Position numbers and translations under genes: made by a program
Shown here: in pieces, positions 42,461 to 53,430 of the stretch
Layout: each line of letters starts with the position of its first letter
How positions within the stretch are numbered: the first letter of the stretch is position 1
Notes under the pieces: model-generated
Seen by the model: only the letters and a program-made list of their open reading frames with translations
Told to the model about the DNA's origin: nothing
Databases searched by the model: none
From: Onthophagus taurus
Taxonomy: Eukaryota; Arthropoda; Insecta; Coleoptera; Scarabaeidae
Length of the DNA: 64,000 nt
NCBI RefSeq assembly: GCF_036711975.1
Contig: NW_027248940.1
Coordinates: 6,634,001 to 6,698,000, forward strand
Reading direction: 5' to 3'

Positions 42461-43345
42461 TGATGGTGTTTTTGTTGCAAATACTGTAGTTAAGGTCAAT
42501 AACGATAATAAAATACCAGTTAGAATACTAAACACTAACGATCAAAACATTAAATTAAAAATTTTTGTTCCAAAAGTTGAAACTCTAGAGAATTATAATA
42601 TATGCAACATTCAAACTAATAAAGCTTCAATAGTGAATAGGGCAGATACTTTGCTAGATTTAATAAGAATGGATCATTTAAATGCGGAAGAAAAACTAAC
42701 ATTACAAAGAGTGTGTGCAAAATATTCCGATGTTTTTCATTTAGAACATGATACTTTAGGTGTTACTAATGTTTACAAACAAAAGTTATATTTGCAAAAC
42801 TCAGTAACTCCATCTTACGTAAAACCATATCGCCTCCCTCATGCCCAAAAAGATGAAATTCATAAACAGGGCAATAAAATGCTAGAAGACGGTATTATTG
42901 AGGAAACTCGATCAGAATGGTCAGCACCTTTGCTCATTGTTCCAAAAAAGGAAGATAAAAATGGTAACAAAAAATGGCGTGTAGTTATAGACTACCGATT
43001 ATTAAACAAAAAGATTGAAGATGATAAATATCCATTGCGTTCTGTCTTAGAAATAATAGATTCTTTATCAGGTGCAATGTACTTTTCTCATCTTGATTTA
43101 TCACAGGGGTACTACCAAGTAGAATTGGATCAAGCTAGCAGACCGTATACAGCTTTTAGTACAGATAGAGGTCAATTTCAGATGACGAGATTACCAATGG
43201 GACTTAAAGTTAGTCCTAGCGGTTTTAGTCGTGCAATGACTATAGCAATGTCAGGTTTAACATATGACATATGTTTTGTTTATCTTGATGATCTGATTGT
43301 TTTTGGAAATACATTACTAAATCATAATATAATATCCCGTTCCCA
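42450..43345 (+). pseudogene. Gypsy reverse transcriptase, truncated
   Basis: RT motifs in order: CAKYSDVFHL, EWSAPLLIVPKK, KWRVVIDYRLLN, YFSHLDLSQGYYQV, FQMTRLPMGLKVSP and FVYLDDLIVF (catalytic YLDD). The frame ends soon after at SRSQRC. The connection segment between RT and RNase H, usually about 55-60 residues (FxKLxxxxLxLNxxKCxFxxxxxxYLGH type), is missing. Text resumes out of frame with VPKDANDTKRF at about 43,340. Confidence 0.82.
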
Positions 43346-45447
43346 AAGATGCTAATGACACAAAAAGATTCGTCGCATTCGTAAACTACTATAGACGTTT
43401 CATTAAAGATTTTGCTCATATAGCTGCACCTTTGAATCATTTAACACGTAAAGGTGTAATCTTTAAATGGGATAGCGCGTGTCAAGACGCATTTGATAAA
43501 TTAAAAGCCACCCTTATCTATCCACCTATACTACAATATCCAAATTTTTCCAAGGATAACACTTTTATTTTAAAAACAGAGGCTTCAGGTTATGCTGTTG
43601 GTGCTATTCTTTGTAATGGAGATGACAGACCTGTAGCGTATTGTAGTCGTAGCCTTAATAAATCCGAGAAAAATTACAGTACAATCGAAAAAGAACTAAC
43701 AGCAATTGTATTTGCGGTAAAACATTTTAGACCTTATCTATTCGGAAGGAAATTCCAAATATTTACTGACCATCGACCACTTGTTTATTTGTTTAGAATG
43801 ACTAATCCTTCCAGTAGATTAACGAAATTCAGATTAGTTTTAGAAGAATATGATTTCGATATTCAATATATAGTAGGAAAATATAACGTGGCAGCAGATG
43901 CTTTGTCCCGCATAGAAATTTCTTTAGATCAACTTAAAAGTATGACAGATAACGCAGTAAATGTAAATGTTATAACTAGAGCTCAACAAAAGAAACTCAC
44001 CAGTGATCTTAAGGATAAAATTAGCAATCATTTACAAGAAAGGATTGGCCACCCTGGTATTGTAGAAATGTTAAAATGTCCTGAGAATTCCACTGAATTA
44101 AAGTTACTAAACATTAATCAAATTAATAAAATAATAAAAGGAAAAGAATACGTAAAATTTAAAGACTTTATTTATGTAAAACAGTTAAAAACTCTTTTTA
44201 TGATTGATAATACCCGATCAGCGTTGACATTAGGTACACCGCTGGGGGATTTAAAGAAAATATGCATGCAAGAAAAAATAGAAGAGTTAGTAATTATAAA
44301 AGACAGCGCGCGAGAAAATCTATTAAAAGAACTATTAAAACTATCTCATGAGATGATAAAAAGATTAGGTATAAAGATAACAGTTGTAAAAGATAAACAA
44401 AGTGTACACGATTTAGAAACTAGACAACTTATCATTAACGACTATCATATGCTTCCTACTGGCGGATATGCGGGCATAAACCGGACATACAATAATATAA
44501 AAAAATGTTACGCATGGCCAGGAATGCAAAAACACGTTGAAAATTTCATTAAACGTTGTGATGATTGTCAACGTTATAAATACCCGAATTGTAAAAAACA
44601 TCCATTAACAATTACAACAGCTTCCTCTGCTTTTGAGAAAGTATTTCTAGATTTAGTAGGTCCACTAGGAGTAGATGAAGAAAATAAACGTTATATATTA
44701 ACATTGCAGTGCGATTTAAGTAAATACGTTGAAGCATATCCAATTGAAAATAAAGAAGCTATAACAGTTTCTAAAGCATTCGTCCAAAATTTTATTCTAA
44801 GATATGGGATACCATCAGAAATAGTAACGGATCAGGGTACTGAATTTCTATCAGAAACTTTTAAAGAAACTTGTAAAATTTTAGGAATCACTCACTTGAA
44901 TGCTACAGCATATCATCATCAAACGTTAGGTACTCTAGAAAATTCGCACAAAAGTCTAGGTAGCTATTTGAGAATGCAGATAAGTAAAAACGTAAACTCG
45001 TGGAGTTCATGGGTTTCATTTTGGTGTTTCTCTTACAATAATACAGTTCATACTGAAACAAAATATACACCTCATGAACTCGTATTTGGAAAAACTTACA
45101 AATTGCCTTCATCTATTCTAGAAACCATTGAACCTTTGTATAATTTTATTGATTATCCGTTAGAATTAAAATACCGATTGCAAAATGCATGGTCAGACGC
45201 GAAAAATAATTTAATTCAGTCGAAAACAAAACGTAAAGAACATTATGATAAGCAGTGTAAACCAATTAATTATAAGAAAGGTGATCAAGTGTTACTTAAA
45301 AATGAAAGTGGTCATAAAATGGATTGTTTATATAAAGGACCTTATGAAGTAAAAGAAGATAAATTTTCAAACGTTGTGTTAGAAAAAAACAGTAAAGTGA
45401 TTACAGTACATAAGGATAGAATAAAACGTTATTACCAAAGCACTTAA
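43346..45447 (+). pseudogene. Gypsy RNase H and integrase
   Basis: Mostly one long frame (from 43,432 to 45,447). RNase H: LKTEASGYAVGAIL, YCSRSLNKSEKNYSTIEKEL, FTDHRPLVYLF, ADALSRIEIS. A spacer follows, then integrase: zinc finger HMLPTGGYAGINRTY...CDDCQRYK; core FLDLVGPLG (Asp), IVTDQGTEFLSETF (Asp), and a third acidic position in GTLENSHKSLGSY. The C-terminal YKKGDQVLLKNE and KDRIKRYY region follows. Although this part is intact, the upstream break in pol makes the element non-autonomous. Confidence 0.82.
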
Positions 45448-45614
45448 AAATTATATTTTAGTTCTAAGTAAAGTTGTGTATTTTAAAATAGAAAAATAAA
45501 AATAAAGGGTTTATGTTAAGTTTTAGGGTAACAATAGGAATTTAGTATTTAAGTTAGTATAAAAAAAAAAAATTGTAAAATGTTTAAAATTTTTTTTTTC
45601 CTTCCCCAGGGAGA

Positions 45615-45705
45615 TGTAGTGTATCCAAATTCATTATTGTTTAAGTAAATTACAAAACTTTTAACTATAAAATGTAGGCTCAGCAACTTAATTAATAAGT
45701 ATCAG
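45615..45705 (+). repeat. Truncated 3' LTR of the Gypsy element
   Basis: 91 bp identical to the start of the 5' LTR except one base (aaacg versus aaact). It stops mid-LTR, so the right flank was lost or replaced after insertion. Confidence 0.85.
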
Positions 45706-46365
45706 TAGTATAGCTATGTGCGTTCTAAATCAAAATCCCATAAGATTTAACATTGGGGTCGAAAAGTACTTTTTATCCCCACCACTACCCCCTTTCGAGG
45801 GTGTGGCCACGCCCACATTTTAAATTCAACCAATCAGAGCGCAGCATTATCTAAGAAATTTGAATGAGTCAACCAATCAGAGCGCAGCATTCTCCAGCTC
45901 CCCCTGCTCCTTAAGGGTCGAAGGATCGGTCGACGGTGACGCCACCTGTAGCATCCTTAAGGATCGAAGGTTGCTCCCCCTGCTCCTTAAGGATCGAAGG
46001 ATCGGTTGACGGTGGCGCCACCTGTAGCATCCTTAAGGATCGGTCGACGCCCCTTCAACCCCATCTTAGCGCCCTAATGACCCCCTTCAACCCCAAGCAT
46101 CCCCCCTACGATAGGGGGTAACGCTCTAGTACCCTAACGGTCAAGTAGAGATGACGATGTGGAGCGATGACAAATACGACGACGATGACGTCAACGCCGT
46201 ATGCTTATCAGCGGAAATTGCTCCCCCGTGAAATAATATTAATAATAATAATAATACTTACCTTAAAATAGGTTCTCTATTACTGATTGAGGGTAGGAGG
46301 AGGAGGAGGAAGAGAAAATCACAAAAAATTAAAGTTAATACATATATTACAAATTTAAATTAAAC
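45706..46365. repeat. Flank with 49-bp palindrome-containing repeats
   Basis: Contains 'aaccaatcagagcgcagcatt' twice (about 45,827 and 45,873). It also holds copies of a unit with the palindromes TCCTTAAGGA and GGTGGCGCCACC (45,910-46,045). The end has splice-donor-like text (ttattactgattgaggg on the plus strand) that also precedes the small genes in the inverted arms. Confidence 0.6.
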
Positions 46366-46369
46366 ATGT

Positions 46370-46603
46370 TCAAAATGATAAAAATATACAGAAAACGCTT
46401 GTAATAACAACAACATCGATTAAAGTACATAGAATTTCAGCGGAAAAAAAAGATAGTACTTGCGTGAAACGTATCACCCGATACAACACCCTATTCTTCT
46501 CTAACGACGACGACGACGACGACGACGATTTAGATTTGTTCGCGCTTATACTTAAGGCATTTAATAAACCTTGTATCGCAACAATCAAATCGCGTTGGTA
46601 CAT
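46370..46603 (-). CDS. Small conserved protein, arm gene 1 (outer, left)
   Basis: One of four copies, two per arm, of an unknown protein starting MYQRDLIVAIQGLLNALSI. A Ser run follows (encoded by a CGA/TCG triplet repeat) and then LEKNR..YRVIRFTQVLSFFSAEI. An AG acceptor (acatttcag) lies 25 nt before the ATG. A conserved donor (aag/gtaagtattatta) about 245 bp upstream suggests a spliced untranslated leader. The C-terminus after FSAEI differs between outer and inner copies, which suggests the conserved part ends there. I do not recognise the family. This copy has the sequence KSKSSS where the others have KPKVPIS. Confidence 0.45.
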   Translation of the reverse strand: MYQRDLIVAIQGLLNALSISANKSKSSSSSSSSLEKNRVLYRVIRFTQVLSFFSAEILCTLIDVVVITSVFCIFLSF

Positions 46604-46689
46604 ATCGTAACGCTAGACGTCGACTGAAATGTAAAACGGTAGCGATATATAATATAATATATATAGGAGGGAATAATAGGAGGGGATAT

Positions 46690-46860
46690 CTACTTTAAGG
46701 ATCGAAGGATCGGTCGACGGTGGCGCCACCTGTAGCATCCTTAAGGATCGGTCGACGCCCCTTCAACCCCTTCAACCCCATCTTAGTGCCCTATTGACCC
46801 CCTTCAACCCCATCTTAGTGTCTTATTGACCCCCTTCAACCCCTTATTTGATGAAGTTTT
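46690..46860. repeat. 49-bp palindrome repeat and 'cccccttcaacccc' repeat
   Basis: Contains 'aaggatcgaaggatcggtcgacggtggcgccacctg' followed by 'gacccccttcaaccccatcttagtg' repeated. The mirror copy lies at 59,875-60,060. Confidence 0.7.
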
Positions 46861-47560
46861 ATGAAATTGTGAAAATTTCAAATTCAAAAAGTTGAAAATC
46901 AACGTAGTAACCACAAAAATTTCAATAATAACAACATCACTTTATGAAACTTAACCGCAGAACGTTAATAAGAAAGTTTAGTACAAGAAAACTACTTCAA
47001 AACTTCAATTTTAAGCCTTATTCTTTAACAAAACTTAATTTTTACAAGAAGTCTAATAATGATTCAAAAAATTTAATTGAAACTTCATCAAATCTTCAAA
47101 TTTTAATAAATTATTTGTATTTATTTGATGAAACTTCACCAAAACTTGAAAATTTGAGAATTAAAAATGTGAAATCTTAATAACTTCAATGATAGCGATG
47201 TTATTTTATGAAACTTCATCAAAAAAGTTAATGTTTTAGTAAAAATTTGAATTTAATGCGAAAGAATCACCTCAAAACTTCAATATTTATCCCAATTTTG
47301 GGTTATACGTCAAGAAAACTTTGATAAAATCAAATCAACTTCATCTAACTTGTTATAATTTTAATTTTTTTATAAGAAGTTTAATAATAAATCAAAAAAC
47401 TTCATTTAATCATCAAGTTTTAATAAATAATTTGTATTTATTTGATGAAATTTCACCAAAACTTTAAAATTTGATGATTAAAATCGTAAAAACTTCAATA
47501 ATATCAAAGATTTTTTTAAACTTCATCATTAAGGAAATTTAATGAATGAAGATACGTAAA
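46861..47560. other. AT-rich degenerate repeat
   Basis: Many variants of 'aaacttcatcaaa..ttgaaaattt' on both strands. Its mirror lies at about 59,160-59,870. The frames in it (for example 46,944-47,180) are low-complexity and I do not call them genes. Confidence 0.55.
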
Positions 47561-47574
47561 AGCTTTAATTTTTA

Positions 47575-47905
47575 GAAACAACAACAACAGATATAGAAAC
47601 AACAACAGATGTAGAAACAACAACCGATGTAGAAACAACAACTGATGTAGAAACAACAACAGATATAGAAACAACAACAAATGTAGAAACAACAACCGAT
47701 GTAGAAACAACAACTGATGTAGAAACAACAACAGATATAGAAACAACAACTGATATAGAAACAACAACTGATATAACAACTGATTTTACAACTGATATAA
47801 CAACTGATTTTACAACTGATATAGAAACAACAACACATTTTACAACTGATATAGAAACAACAACAGATGTAGAAACAACAACCGATGTAGAAACAACAAC
47901 TACAT
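47575..47905 (+). repeat. 18-bp minisatellite, left arm
   Basis: Units of 'gatgtagaaacaacaact' and variants, about 18 copies including some 12-bp shortened ones. On this strand the sequence translates as (TTTDVE)n with no Met start. The mirror array at 58,566-59,147 is longer. Confidence 0.9.
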
Positions 47906-48360
47906 CAGTTGAACTGGGGTTGAACCGGTCGGTTGAACAGGGGTTGAACCGGTCGACCGGTTGAACAGGGGTTGAACTCAATGTCCGTCAACAATTCATC
48001 AATCAGCTTCATCAATAAGAAAATTTAATGAATGTCGTTTAACCCTAAATAAGTGTCGCTATAGACCGCCATTTTGAAAAAAAAAAAAATAAATAAAAGA
48101 GAAAAATTTCATCAAGACTTTGTTTTAGAAAACGAAAAATCATTTTATTTGAGCCCAAACATGATGGGTTTATCTCAAAAAAATGTTGTTTGAACCTAAA
48201 TAGATGGCGCTATAAAACCGACATTTTGAAAAAAAAGTTTGAGATAACCCTATCGTGTTGGTACTCATTCTAAAACATTTTTTATCGCGGAAACGAATTT
48301 TTATACAAAACTTTAATAAGTAATCATTTTTCAACTCAACCTATCCAAACATAACATAAC

Positions 48361-48591
48361 CTAATAAATCAAAAAAATTTTCATTAACATTTTCTTGTAG
48401 GAAATGAAAAATCCTTTTATTTGAATTTCAGCGGAAAAAAAAGATAGTACTTGCGTGAAACGTATCACCCGATACACCCTATTCTTCTCTAACGACGATG
48501 ACGACGAAATTGGAACTTTAGGTTTGTTCGCGCTTATACTTAAGGCATTTAATAAACCTTGTATCGCAACAATCAAATCGCGTTGGGACAT
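48361..48591 (-). CDS. Small conserved protein, arm gene 2 (inner, left)
   Basis: A 76-residue frame beginning MSQRDLIVAIQGLLNAL. It is the same family as the outer copy but has a different C-terminus (QIKGFFISYKKMLMKIF). It is preceded by the same intron-like leader: donor at about 48,813, acceptor just before the ATG. Its mirror at 57,183-57,413 has the same protein sequence. The function is unknown. Conservation of the N-terminal ~60 residues among all four copies supports it as a real gene. Confidence 0.5.
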   Translation of the reverse strand: MSQRDLIVAIQGLLNALSISANKPKVPISSSSSLEKNRVYRVIRFTQVLSFFSAEIQIKGFFISYKKMLMKIFLIY

Positions 48592-49432
48592 ATCGTAACG
48601 CTAGACGTCGACGACTGAAATGTAAAACGGTAGCGATATATAATATAATATATATGGGAGGGAATAAAAGTCACATAACCACCATCTATGTTCCAATAGT
48701 TCATACATAAATTTCAAATAACGTCCAATGAGAGACGAAGGCGACGCTCGTATGCTTATCAGCGGAAGTTACTCCCCCGCGGAGCGATGACTTAATTAAA
48801 ATAATAATACTTACTTTAAAAAATATGTTATTTATTACTGGTTCTTTATTACTGATTGAGGGTAGCAGGAGGAAATCACACACCCAGTGTTAACATCCAT
48901 GTTTCATCAAATTCAGTTGTACACTGAATAGATTTATTTTTTAATGATATGATATATTTCACATTTCATTTTAATATTTTATATTTCATTTTCCTTCTCA
49001 CAATAAATTTTACAACTATTATAATAATAATAAAACTACAATCAATTTTTTATTTAAAAATTATTATATTTACGACTTAAATACAAGTAACATTATGTTG
49101 ATTACATAAAAATTTTTGTAAAATTAATACATTGTTTTGTGAACATACTGCTGGAGAGCCGGTGTGGAACCATGTTTGATCGTAGGAGGAAATTAAGGTA
49201 TCAATAAAAGAATATTAAATAAACACATTAAGGATGATTTTACTATCGTTTATGTTAAAGATGTTAAAAAAGAAATTTTTATTAAATTATATCATTTTTA
49301 TTAAACCATTTTGTATTAAAAAATTAGAGTACATTTATAATAATTTATTATTTAACAGTACATTAGAAGAGATCTTCGTTATAATCTATGAAAAAAAGAG
49401 ATATTAGATACATTGTTTTTTGTTTTTAATTA

Positions 49433-49726
49433 TTACTTACACTCCAATCCTTCGAGAATGGTGTCTATAAATTAAAATTTAAATATTAATAGAAGTATTA
49501 ATAGAAATATTAGTGTTTACAACTTACCGAAATATGTAAAATAAAATTCCATCCTCGAAGGAATGCCTAGTATAATAATATAATCCCCCTCCGATGGATT
49601 ATACACGCCGTTGTATACCACGTTTAACAAAAATAAATAAAACTCACTATTTTCCATTATTCCGAGTATTACCATAAAGATGCGTGAAGAAGTGACGCTT
49701 TTCTCCACCAGTTCGCTTAAATACAT
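49433..49726 (-). CDS. Small spliced protein of the arms, left copy
   Basis: Mirror of 56,049-56,342. Exon 1 starts at the ATG 49,724-49,726 and ends at a GTAAGT donor; a 63-nt intron ends in TTTATAG. The joined frame is 76 residues, rich in Phe/Tyr/Leu (FYLFLLNVVYNGV, then YIIILGIPS) and ending TIPEGLECK. No known family was recognised. Confidence 0.45.
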
Positions 49727-50204
49727 AATGTGAATCAAAGGACCCTCTGTGTGTAGAAACCGCTACCACTAGCACTCGCTGGGAATATATACATCTAATG
49801 CATATCTCTGCTGACCTTATACTTTTATGAAACGTATCGTTATGATAATACAAATTATCAAAATTAATAAAAATTATTATTTCAAATTTGATTTCAATAC
49901 GTCTCTCGTAACCTATTATTTACCGGGAAACGTGTAATTATTATAATATAAATTATCTAAAGGTAAATTAATATGTTGAAGTTTAGTTACGTTACAATGG
50001 TTTTATTCAGTCCATCTTCCTTTGCGGATTTAGCCCTTGATAAAATAAATTTAAATATAAAAAACCGTGTAGATGTATCATGACTCTATCGAGAACTACC
50101 ATGGATTTTAGTTTTAGTTTTATGGGACACATGGTTCAATATAAATTAATTTCTATAATGTGCAACATAATTTTTCTTATTAAATAAATTCGGAATTAAT
50201 CACT

Positions 50205-50435
50205 TTCACATTTACCGTTAGGTGGTAATAGGTTTACAGCTATTAACGGGAGATCATTATATAGATCATGTAAAATTTCGGGGTATTCAATATCAACGTT
50301 TAAAATATATCCAAAATCGGAAATATCTGATATATTATTATTAAAATCTAAATTTTCTATTTGGTTTTCAGATAGTCATTTAAAATCGGAAACGGACATA
50401 AATTGAGACATTGAGACCCACCCATACAAATTATC
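50205..50435 (-). pseudogene. PolB fragment (left arm)
   Basis: Minus-strand text NLYGW..SQFMS, then DFGYILNVDIEYPEILHDLY and DLPLIAVNLLPPN. This is the polymerase-domain region of Polinton PolB that begins with the Asp-x-x-Ser/Asn-Leu-Tyr motif A. A stop follows the FMSVSDFK-like block. It is the mirror of 55,344-55,580. Confidence 0.75.
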
Positions 50436-50766
50436 TATTACTTAAGGTCATCCTTAAGGTCACTTCCGGGCCTGGAACATCACGGACATCACGAGCATCC
50501 TTAAAGATCATCCTTAAGGATCGAAGGATGGGTCGACGATAGTGCCACCTAGCGATGCATCCTTAAGGATCGAAGGATCGGTCGACGGTGGCGCCACCTG
50601 GCGGTGCATCCTTAAGGATCGAAGGATCGGTCGACGGTGGCGCCACCTGGCGGCGGACGGCGGAACTAAAAAAGCGGTGGGTAGCGGAAATAAGCAGAAA
50701 TAATAATTTCACACGCAGCCATTTTTTTTTAAATGTACCTGATGATCTATAGATGGCGCTGTCATA
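50436..50766. repeat. Three 49-bp palindrome repeats at the inner border
   Basis: Units 'gcatccttaaggatcgaaggatcggtcgacg...' recur at about 50,500, 50,551 and 50,600 with internal palindromes CCTTAAGG and GGTGGCGCCACC. One 'gatctatagatggcgct' unit follows at 50,738-50,760. Confidence 0.8.
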
Positions 50767-50789
50767 ATGAGAAATCAATCAGAAGGTCT

Positions 50790-51095
50790 AAATGTAATTG
50801 ATACCTTAATTTCCTCCTACGATCAAATATTTGTTAAGGGAAATCAAAAGAAGCAGTTTTTGAAAATACGTAACAGCAATTCAATACTAATAACTGATAT
50901 TGCATTAGAATTTGCGGAAGAGGATGGGGTTAAATTAAATTCAACCGCCAATCAATGTTGGTTCCACACCGGCTCTCCAGCAGTATGTTCACAAAACAAT
51001 GTATTAATTTTACAAAAATTTTTATGTAATCAACATAATGTTACTTGTATTTTAGTCGTAAATATAATAATTTTTAAATAAAAAATTGATTGTAG
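50790..51095 (+). repeat. Third copy of an arm segment, with ~130 extra bases
   Basis: 'attgataccttaatttcctcctacgatcaa' and, after about 132 extra bases, 'ggttccacaccggctctccagcag...' match arm sequence at 49,020-49,205 and 56,565-56,755. In the arms only 4 bases separate the two blocks. The frame across the longer copy is open for 104 codons (50,767-51,081). Confidence 0.75.
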
Positions 51096-51099
51096 TTTG

Positions 51100-51410
51100 G
51101 AATTAAAACGTAAAGAATCTAATGAAGATGACATAAATCTAAATGAATCAACAAATCTTAATTTAAAGAAAACATTTCCAACAGATTTGTCTTCGCTAAT
51201 TACCTTATCAACCAACACTCTTTTACTAAAACTAATGTATCTCTCTTTATTATTAGGTAACACATCAAGCCCATCTTTATCTACATCACCCATTTCTTTA
51301 ATAAATAAATGACAATCATACCCGCTAAAGTTATGAAAAAATATCGGAATAAAATTTTGAAGTTTGAAATTTAGATTACAATTTGAATGGGCGGGGCCTC
51401 GGTATGAAAA
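51100..51410 (-). pseudogene. PolB exonuclease-region fragment
   Basis: Minus-strand text YRGPAHSNCNLNF, FIPIFFHNFSGYDCHLFIKE (Exo II-like), NKERYISFSK and LRFVDSFRFMSSSLDSL. Every block has a counterpart in the intact PolB at 63,300-63,600. It lies upstream, on the same strand, of the fragment at 50,205-50,435. These are the remains of one gene with inserted repeats and deletions between. Confidence 0.8.
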
Positions 51411-51530
51411 ACTTTTTAAAAAATAGAAATTGATAATAAAAATATAAAAGGTATCCGTGGAGGTATTTCCCAATGCTCCCTACGACATGCTAAAGCGAAC
51501 AATAAATATATATATATATATATATATATA

Positions 51531-53424
51531 CAGGTGTCTCAGCGAGACCGGTCATTAGACGTTTCTGGGGTTCTGGCGAAAATAAAAATTTGAGAATTCA
51601 GACTTAAGTATTATCAATTACGACCTCTTCGACTAAAATATTTTTAGATTTCTTGCACTTCCGGTTATACCGGAAGTCGCCACCTACTTTATTTTTTTAA
51701 ATGGAACACACTGTATATTTTTACATATTTGGATTTGTCTGTTTTCAAAGTTTATAAATAACTTTACTTTTTGCAATTTGATTCGGCCATTCACGAGTTA
51801 TTCGAATTTTTCTAGAAAAATCTGCTCCAGCAGACATTTGTTCAAAAAATCAGAGAACACTCGATTTTTGGGAAATCAATTTAGGATTCAGAACATGCTT
51901 AACCAACATGATGGAGTATGTTTTGGTGCCGAGAACGGCTGTCTAGAACGTTTGGTCACTTTACTATGGCACGTTAACTTTTGGAAGTACCATAACTTCA
52001 TTTTTTTAAATGGCACCTCCCATATTTTATTACTTAGTCGTCTTCGGTGTCTCATTCTACATCTTTTATATCCCATGTGTCCCATACCTAACATTAATAT
52101 TTTGGGAGATAATTAGGGTTTTTTGAAAAATGCACACATATCATAAGGATATTTAGCCTAGTGTGCCATGAAAAACAAGCCTTTTCAATGAGTTTTTGTC
52201 AAAGACTCACTTGTTTACGTCACTTGATGCATGTGAGCTAATAATTATCTGTTAGGTCCCTTAATATTAGTTCTGAAAAGAGTTAAAATCGATAACAATA
52301 ACGAAAGTAACATTTATACGAATCAAGAAATTCTTAATTTATTTTTTATGCATAAAAAGCGCAACAAAGTTCGTTATGATTCCCAGATCTTCTTTGGCAG
52401 TTCGAATTGAGGTGTTGCGACTGGGCTCGAAATAAGCCAAGGTACTCACCTCTTCCGTTGTATTATCTACTACATTTTTTGGTCAGTTTAACACGTGATT
52501 AATTCGTCCAAAATGCAAAAAATTTTCTTCTATTCTTCTAAATTTACCTTTTGTCATCGGAGGTAAATGTGGATAATTTTCATTAAGCATTCTGCAAGTT
52601 CTACTAAGAACTTTGTCGCACTTTTCGTGCACAAAAAATAAATTATGGATTTCTTCATTTCTATAAACATTATTTACGTTATTAATATCCATTTTAACTG
52701 GTTTTAGACTCACAAGCATCAAACAACGTAAATCAGACTTTGACGTTTGTCAATAAGTCATTAAACATTTGTTTTCCATTTCACACTAGGTTAATATCGA
52801 TATGATATGTGAGCATTTTTCAAAAAACCCTAATTATTTCTCAAACTATTAATGTTAGGCATAGGACATATGGGTTATAAAAGATGTAAAATGAGGCGCC
52901 GAAGACGACTAAGCTATAAAATATGGGGGGTGCCATTTAAAAAAATGAAGTTACGGTGCTTCCAAATTTCGAAAAGTTAACGTCTCATAGTAGAGTGATC
53001 AAACGATCTAGACAGCCGTTCTCTGCACCAAAACATACTCCATCATGTTGTTTAAGCATGTTCTGAATCCTAAATTGATATCTCAAAAATCGAGTGTTCT
53101 ATGATTTTTTGAACAAATGTCCACTGGAGCAGATTTTTCTAGAAAAATTCGAATAACTCGAGAACGGCCGAATCAAATTGCAAAAAGTAAACTTATTTAT
53201 CAACCTACAAAACAGATAAATCCAAATATGTAAAAATATACAGGGTGTTCCATTTAAAAAAATAAAATAGGTGGCGACTTCCGGTATAACCGGAAGTGCT
53301 AGAAATCTGAAAATATTTTAGATGAAGAGAACTTGATTGATAATACTTATGTCTGCATTCTCAAATTTTTTGTTTGGCCAGAACCCCAGAAACGTCTAAT
53401 GACCGGTCTCCCTGAGACACCCTG
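51531..53424. mobile_element. Non-autonomous mariner-type element with ~640-bp TIRs
   Basis: Arms 51,531-52,172 and 52,788-53,424 are reverse complements (family R copies 4 and 5). They start CAGGTGTCTCAG(C/G)GAGACC... and CAGGGTGTCTCAGGGAGACC... The 615-bp core holds a DUF4817-like frame. The element is followed by TA and then directly by the next mariner element. It lacks a catalytic domain. Confidence 0.8.
52483..52722 (-). pseudogene. DUF4817-like DNA-binding fragment
   Basis: A 79-residue frame with NEEIHNLFFVHEKCDKVLSR, then NENYPHLPPMTKGKFRRIEE. The spacing (YP..P....F.R) fits the N-terminal helix-turn-helix of Tc1/mariner-type transposases of the DUF4817 kind. The catalytic part is absent. 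It is located in the middle of the long-TIR element, so it is probably the remaining end of that element's own transposase. Confidence 0.5.
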
Positions 53425-53430
53425 TATATA

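Larger units (their letters stand above)
40351..45705 (+). mobile_element. Gypsy LTR retrotransposon with truncated 3' LTR
   Basis: The 5' LTR is 40351-40616 (TG...CA, 266 bp) and is followed without gap by a primer-binding site, tggcgatcctgccag. Gag, protease, RT, RNase H and integrase follow in order. A purine tract (agggaga) precedes the 3' LTR at 45615, of which only 91 bp remain; these match 40351-40441 with one difference. It is inserted in the BEL gag gene. Confidence 0.88.
46366..50435. repeat. Left arm of the giant inverted repeat
   Basis: Reverse-complement match to 55,344-60,398. Where sampled (for example 49,501-49,860 against 55,922-56,270) the arms differ by about one base per hundred or less. 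The left arm lacks a ~700-bp segment (right arm 57,745-58,440) and has a shorter minisatellite. Homology ends at 46,366 on the outside and near 50,435 on the inside. Confidence 0.9.
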
